NCBI RefSeq assembly: GCF_003254295.1
Contig: NZ_QKZO01000004.1
Location: forward strand, 1-64,000
From: Rhodobacter capsulatus
Lineage (GTDB): Bacteria > Pseudomonadota > Alphaproteobacteria > Rhodobacterales > Rhodobacteraceae
Length of the DNA stretch: 64,000 bases
Reading direction: 5' to 3'
Under the pieces are notes generated by a model, which did not search any database, had not been told where the DNA came from, and saw only the letters and a list, made by a program, of their open reading frames with translations. This document shows, piece after piece, positions 59,888-64,000 of the stretch. How positions within the stretch are numbered: the first letter of the stretch is position 1; each line of letters opens with the position of its first letter. The position numbers were made by a program, and so were the translations under genes.

Positions 59888-61247
59888 GGCTTGTCTCGTG
59901 CTGTTTCGACCTCGCGCGGTTCTGGCGCGATCGGACGGCCAAGTCCAGCCGGGCCAGCGCCGCATCCGCCGCGGCAAGGGTCCGGGCGCTGGCCCCCGCA
60001 TGTTCGGCCAGAAAGGCCGCGATCGCGGCACGATTGTCGCGCGGCGGCTCGGCCAGCGCCGCCAGCAGCGCCGCCCGGTCGGGCAGGCTTCGCGCCACGC
60101 CCACCGCGGCGGCCTCGGCAAAGGGATATTCGATTGTATGCACCTGCGGCCCGGTCAGCACCGGCTTGCCCAGCATCAGCGGCTCGATCACGTTATGCGC
60201 GCCCTTCGGGCTGAAGCCGCCGCCGACGATCACCCGGTCGGCCAGCGCGAGGTAGAAGAACATCTCGCCCAGACTGTCGCCCAGAACCACATCGGGCGGC
60301 AGGATCGGCCCGCGGGGCGCCAGATCGGGGCCCAAGGTGCGGCTTCGGCGCAGGACGTTCAGCCCCGCCGCCGTCAGCCCGGTGGCCACCGCGTCGAAGC
60401 GTTCCGGCGCGCGGGGGACATGGACGAACAGCGGCGCGGGGCGGTTTTCGGCGCGGGCCCGCGCGGTGATTTCGGCGATGACGCCGGTGAAAAGGGCCTC
60501 CTCCGCCTCGACGCAGCTGGCGATGGTGATCACCTCGCGCCCGGCGGCAAGCAGGGGGCGCAGGCGCTCGGCGGCGGCGGGCAGGGCGGGGGGCACCGGC
60601 TGGTCAAAGCGCAATTCGCCGGTGACGGTGATCTCGCCAAGCCCGGTGGCGGCGAAACGCTCTGCCTGCAGGCGGGATTTCACGAAGGCCCCGGCCAGCT
60701 GCGCGATGACCCGCTGGCGCAGCCGCAAGCCCTTGCTGTCGCGGGCAAAACGGCCCTGCGTGTAAATCGCGTTCGCGGCGAAAAGCGGCACGCCCGCGGC
60801 GCGGCTGGCCGTGATCATCGCGGGCCAGATCTCGACTTCCAGCGTCAGGCCCAGCCGCGGGCGGCAGGCGCGCAGGAACCGGCGCCAGCACCAGCCCATG
60901 TCGAGCGGCACCCAGACCACCACGACCCGCCCCGCGGCGATCTCGGGGCCGAAGGCGCGGGCGGATTCGCCGCGCCCGGCCGGGGTGAAATGCGTCAGCA
61001 CCACGGTTTCGCCGCGATCCAGCATCCGCCGCACCAGCGCGAGGGCCGAGCGCATTTCGCCCAAGGAGACCGCATGCACCCAAAGCGCGCCCTGCGGCAG
61101 CGCCCGGCGGTAAAAGCCGAAGCGCTCGGGCAGGGCCTGCAGATAGGCCGGATCGCGGCGGCCGCGCCGCCAGAGATAAAGCAGCACGACAGGCAGGCCG
61201 ACAAGCCACAACAGCCGGTAAAGCCCCATGAACAGCCGCAGGATCAT
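59874..61247 (-). CDS. Kdo transferase family protein (WaaA-like), second paralogue
   Basis: A 457-residue GT30-type glycosyltransferase with an N-terminal membrane anchor (MILRLFMGLYRLLWLVGLPV, VVLLYLW). It has the donor-side and acceptor-side Rossmann domains: LWVHAVSLGEMRSALALV, LTLEVEIWPAMITASRAAGV, VGGGFSPKGAHNVIEPLMLG and HTIEYPFAEAA. WaaA adds Kdo from CMP-Kdo to lipid IVA at the inner membrane. It overlaps the preceding paralogue by 4 nt (ATGA). Two such genes side by side suggest that one adds a different or further Kdo-like residue. Confidence 0.88.
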   Translation of the reverse strand: MILRLFMGLYRLLWLVGLPVVLLYLWRRGRRDPAYLQALPERFGFYRRALPQGALWVHAVSLGEMRSALALVRRMLDRGETVVLTHFTPAGRGESARAFGPEIAAGRVVVVWVPLDMGWCWRRFLRACRPRLGLTLEVEIWPAMITASRAAGVPLFAANAIYTQGRFARDSKGLRLRQRVIAQLAGAFVKSRLQAERFAATGLGEITVTGELRFDQPVPPALPAAAERLRPLLAAGREVITIASCVEAEEALFTGVIAEITARARAENRPAPLFVHVPRAPERFDAVATGLTAAGLNVLRRSRTLGPDLAPRGPILPPDVVLGDSLGEMFFYLALADRVIVGGGFSPKGAHNVIEPLMLGKPVLTGPQVHTIEYPFAEAAAVGVARSLPDRAALLAALAEPPRDNRAAIAAFLAEHAGASARTLAAADAALARLDLAVRSRQNRARSKQHETSHDRD

Positions 61248-62551
61248 CGGTCGGTCTTCCTCAGCGCCAGCAGCTCGCGGGCCAAAGGCTCCAGCTCGGC
61301 CCGGGCCGTGGCGACCAGCGCGCGGGCGCGGTCTTGCGCGGCGGGGGCGGTTTCGGCCACCGCCCGCGCCAGCGTGGCGCTTGCCTCCGGGCCGGTTTCG
61401 ATGCGCTGCGCAAGGCCCGCCGCGGCCAGATCGGCGTAATCGGCGGCGAAATTATGGGTCACGGGGCCTGCCAGTACCGGCAGGCCCAGACAGACGGCCT
61501 CCCAGGGATTATGGCCGCCAACGGGGCCGAAACTGCCGCCGACGCAAGCGACGCGGGCCAGCCGATACCAAAGACCAAGCTCGCCGAAACTGTCGGCCAG
61601 ATAGACCTGCGTTGCGGCATCGGGCATCCCGCCCGTGCTGCGCCGCGAGCTGCTCAGCCCGGCCCGGGTCAGCGCGTCCTGAATCGTCTCGGCCCGGGCG
61701 GGCAGGCGCGGGGCCAGGATCAAAAGCCAGGCCGGGTCTTGCGCGGCAAGCGCCTTGGCGGCTTCGATCACCACCGCCTCGTCCTCGGCATGGGTCGAGG
61801 CCGCGACCCAGACCTTGCGGCCCGAAAGCGCGGCTTGAAACCGGGATAGTTCGGCCGGATCGACGCCCAGCGGCGCGGCGGCGGGCTTGAGCGAGCGCAT
61901 CACCCGCACGTTCTCGGCCCCAAGCGCGCGCAGATGCCCGGCCGAGCCCGCATCCTGCGCCGCGATCAGGGAAAACCGCCCCAGCACGTCGCGGTAAAGC
62001 CCGCCCAGCCGCGCCCGTTTCGCCGCCGCCCCGGCGCCGATCCTTGCATTGACATAGGCCAGCGGCACACCGCGCGCGGCAGTGTCGCAGATCGCGCCCG
62101 GCCAGAGATCCTGTTCCGACCAGATCGACAGATCGGGGCGCCAGTGATCCAGAAAGCCGCGCAGGAAATCCGGCCCGTCGAGCGGCAGGAACTGATGCAC
62201 CGCGCCCGCGGGCAGGTTCGTCCCCAGCACCTGCGCCGAAGACCGCGCGGTGGAGGTGATCAGCACCGCCAGATCGGGGGCCTCCGCCTGCAGCGCCACA
62301 ATCAGCGGGCGCAGCGCCAGCACCTCGCCCAGACCCACCGCATGCAGCCAGACCAGCCGCCCCGCAGGCCGCGCCGCGGTCGGTCGGCCCAGCTTTTCGG
62401 GCAGACGGGCGGGGTCTTCCTTGCCCTGCTTGAGCCTGCGCGCCAGCACCGCGCGCATCAGCGGTTGCAACAGCGGCCGCGCCGCCAGATAGGCGCGCAG
62501 CTGCCAGCCGTCAGGGCGGGGGCGGGGGGATGTCACGGCGCTCCTCTCCAT
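61244..62551 (-). CDS. waaA: 3-deoxy-D-manno-octulosonic acid transferase (WaaA/KdtA)
   Basis: A GT30 protein of up to 435 residues: RLPEKLGRPTAARPAGRLVW, LHAVGLGEVLALRPL, LSIWSEQDLWPGAICDTAAR, CVGGSFGPVGGHNPWEAVCL and LPVLAGPVTHNFAADYADLA. It lacks a long N-terminal helix seen in the other paralogue, but YLAARPLLQPLMRAVLARRL may associate with the membrane. ATG 62,551 opens the frame; an in-frame GTG at 62,536 has GAGAGGAG in front and may be the true start. It heads the pair of Kdo-transferase genes and follows dgkA by about 60 bp, so it sits in an envelope-lipid cluster. Which paralogue is the canonical WaaA is uncertain. Confidence 0.85.
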   Translation of the reverse strand: MERSAVTSPRPRPDGWQLRAYLAARPLLQPLMRAVLARRLKQGKEDPARLPEKLGRPTAARPAGRLVWLHAVGLGEVLALRPLIVALQAEAPDLAVLITSTARSSAQVLGTNLPAGAVHQFLPLDGPDFLRGFLDHWRPDLSIWSEQDLWPGAICDTAARGVPLAYVNARIGAGAAAKRARLGGLYRDVLGRFSLIAAQDAGSAGHLRALGAENVRVMRSLKPAAAPLGVDPAELSRFQAALSGRKVWVAASTHAEDEAVVIEAAKALAAQDPAWLLILAPRLPARAETIQDALTRAGLSSSRRSTGGMPDAATQVYLADSFGELGLWYRLARVACVGGSFGPVGGHNPWEAVCLGLPVLAGPVTHNFAADYADLAAAGLAQRIETGPEASATLARAVAETAPAAQDRARALVATARAELEPLARELLALRKTDR

Positions 62552-62611
62552 CGGGCAGCAAAACCGCGCGGACCCTAGGGCGGCGCGGCGGATTTGTCCA
62601 TCCGGGCGGGC

Positions 62612-63004
62612 TCAGACAAGACCAAGCCCGACGGCGGCGACGAAACCCACGTTGCACAGCACCATCAGCCCGACGGCCAGCGAGCCCAGATCCTTGGCAT
62701 CTTTCGCCGCTTGCGACCATTCGGGGGAAATCCGGTCGGTCAGCACCTCGATCGCGGTATTGAGCGCCTCGATGGCCAGAAGCAGCGCGAAAAGCACGCC
62801 AAAGCCAAGAAACTGCGCCACCGAGGCGCCGAAGAACGCCAAAAGCCCCAGCGCGACGGTGCCCAGGATCAGTTCCTGCCGGGCGGCGGTCTCGCGCCAA
62901 AGCCGCCCCATCCCGGCGATCGAATAGCCGGTCGCATCGATCAGATGCCCCAGCCCCGGCCGCGGCGGTACCACCTGCGGCGCGGGTTTTTCCGGCTTGG
63001 CCAT
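62612..63004 (-). CDS. dgkA: Diacylglycerol kinase
   Basis: A 130-residue inner-membrane enzyme with three helices and the family active-site string AIEALNTAIEVLTDRISPEW, followed by AKDAKDLGSLAVGLMVLCNV. It recycles diacylglycerol, a by-product of phosphoethanolamine transfer, to phosphatidate. ATG 63,004 overlaps the stop of the upstream phosphoethanolamine transferase (TGATG), which fits that metabolic link: EptA makes the diacylglycerol that DgkA phosphorylates. Confidence 0.92.
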   Translation of the reverse strand: MAKPEKPAPQVVPPRPGLGHLIDATGYSIAGMGRLWRETAARQELILGTVALGLLAFFGASVAQFLGFGVLFALLLAIEALNTAIEVLTDRISPEWSQAAKDAKDLGSLAVGLMVLCNVGFVAAVGLGLV

Positions 63005-64000
63005 CACGCCCCTCCCTTGCGGCAGTCGTGGCTCAGATCCAGCGCATCCTTGCGCACCGAGGTCCGGATGTCGAGCAGGCCCAGCACCGAATGAAACAGG
63101 TTGTCTTGCGACACCGCCGCCCCGGATTGCGCCGCCAGACAGGATTGCGGCACCTGCATCGCGTCCTGAAAGGCCTGCGACAGCCAGATCACGAAGGGCA
63201 CCTTGCGCTGTTCGTCCGGCGCCATGAACATCGGCGCGGCATGCAGATAAAGCCCTTTCTCGCCAAGGCTTTCGCCATGATCCGAGACGAAATACAGCGC
63301 CGGGATCACCCGGTCCTGCGCCGCCATCATGCGGATCGTCCCGGCCAGCACATGATCGGTCATGCGGATCGAATTGTCATAGGCGTTGACGATTTCCCCG
63401 GGCTGGCAATCGGCAAAGGCCGAGGACCGGCAATCGGGTTTGAACACCGCCTGATCGGCCGGGTAGCGCAGGTAATAGGCGGGCCCGTGGCTGCCGATCA
63501 TGTGCAGGACCAGCACGGTGTTTTCGGTGATCGTCTGCATCCGCGCCTTGATGATCGGCAGGAAGGCCGCATCGGTGCATTCGCCGCCCGCACAGGCGGC
63601 CGGATCCAGCGTCGCATCGATCCGCGTCACCGGGCCCAGCCGTTTCGCCACCTGCTGATCGCCGGTGTTGTTGTCGATCCATTCCACCTTCAGCCCGGCA
63701 TGGGCCAAAATGTCGACCAGATTCTCGCGCCCCAGAAAGCGCTTTTGCGTATAGCCCTCGGTGCCCAGATCGGAAAACATGCAGGGCACCGACACCGCGG
63801 TCGAGGTGCCGCAAGACGCGGTGTCGGTGAAATTCACCACGTCAAGCTTGGCCAGTTCCGGCGTGGTGTCGCGGCCATAGCCGTTCAGCCCGAAATTCTG
63901 CGCCCGCGCGGTCTCGCCGACGAAGAGCACGAACAGCACCGGCTTTGGCGCGGCTTGCAGCAAGGGCCCCGGGCGGGCGTCGCGGCCATGGGGGGCGGCG
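63004..64000 (-). CDS. eptA: Phosphoethanolamine transferase (EptA family), N-terminus outside the window
   Basis: The visible 331 residues are the periplasmic sulfatase-fold domain. VLFVLFVGETARAQNFGLNG holds the metal Glu, the catalytic Thr is in TASCGTSTAVSVPCMFSDL, then LVLHMIGSHGPAYYLRYP, SIRMTDHVLAGTIRMM, and FVSDHGESLGEKGLYLHAAP with the metal Asp-His pair. The enzyme transfers phosphoethanolamine from phosphatidylethanolamine to lipid A, lowering negative surface charge. The frame is open to position 64,000, so the membrane-spanning N-terminus lies beyond the edge. Confidence 0.92.
   Translation of the reverse strand, partial: AAPHGRDARPGPLLQAAPKPVLFVLFVGETARAQNFGLNGYGRDTTPELAKLDVVNFTDTASCGTSTAVSVPCMFSDLGTEGYTQKRFLGRENLVDILAHAGLKVEWIDNNTGDQQVAKRLGPVTRIDATLDPAACAGGECTDAAFLPIIKARMQTITENTVLVLHMIGSHGPAYYLRYPADQAVFKPDCRSSAFADCQPGEIVNAYDNSIRMTDHVLAGTIRMMAAQDRVIPALYFVSDHGESLGEKGLYLHAAPMFMAPDEQRKVPFVIWLSQAFQDAMQVPQSCLAAQSGAAVSQDNLFHSVLGLLDIRTSVRKDALDLSHDCRKGGA

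Overview
The window reads as a chromosomal segment of a GC-rich alphaproteobacterium of the Rhodobacter/Paracoccus type (Rhodobacteraceae). This rests on the strong GC3 bias of the flanking genes, the c-di-GMP and chemoreceptor genes on the left, and the lipid A/Kdo genes on the right. The genus is an inference. The flanks are ordinary host DNA. On the left (1-10.4 kb) are a partial hypothetical gene, two PAS-GGDEF-EAL proteins, a nitrate-sensing-type chemoreceptor and tRNA-Gly. On the right (59.4-64 kb) are an acetyltransferase, two tandem Kdo-transferase paralogues, a diacylglycerol kinase and an EptA-type phosphoethanolamine transferase.

Between the flanks lies a nested stack of mobile DNA. 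(1) 10.5-17.3 kb is prophage wreckage: a C-terminally truncated integrase beside tRNA-Gly, an HNH fragment, a cut S49 protease, an HK97 portal gene, a terminase with one in-frame amber codon, a DUF5131 fragment, and an excisionase-like gene with an integrase. (2) 17,298-59,354 is an element that sits inside the anticodon loop of a host tRNA-Arg(UCU) gene. The 3' half of that tRNA is at 17,260-17,305 and the 5' half at 59,347-59,385. Joined, they fold as a perfect 77-nt tRNA, with the 8-bp core TTAGAAGG duplicated. The element carries its own complete tRNA-Arg(UCU) at 17,386-17,462 and ATGCAATTG arm-type repeats at both ends. Its own backbone is about 14.5 kb and satellite-like: integrase, AlpA-like protein, primase-polymerase, DUF927 helicase, iteron-type origin, small genes, terS, a two-gene terL, and a two-gene wHTH/PD-(D/E)XK cargo. 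(3) Inside that element, 21,223-48,731 is a 27.5-kb unit bounded by IS66-family inverted repeats. It is flanked by a perfect 8-bp target duplication (GCACGACC). tnpA-tnpB lie at one end and tnpC at the other, with about 24 kb of cargo between tnpB and tnpC.

The cargo is largely a defence and accessory island: an SRAP protein, an OLD-family ATPase/TOPRIM nuclease, a secreted tail-fibre-like repeat protein, an MgtC/DUF4010 membrane protein, a DUF433/DUF5615 toxin-antitoxin pair, a SIR2-domain protein beside a HEPN-like protein, and an AAA ATPase. The most striking locus is at 34.8-43.2 kb. It is a tightly overlapping operon of a Dcm-like CCWGG cytosine methylase, Vsr endonuclease, MORC-type GHKL ATPase, HNH nuclease, SNF2 ATPase and a free-standing EcoRII N-terminal DNA-reading domain with no catalytic domain. 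It faces a convergent AIPR gene that carries an in-frame stop. I propose this is a multi-subunit CCWGG-directed restriction system in which the EcoRII-N protein supplies recognition and MORC, SNF2 and HNH supply remodelling and cleavage. Its parts are recognised from sequence; the assembled function is inference.
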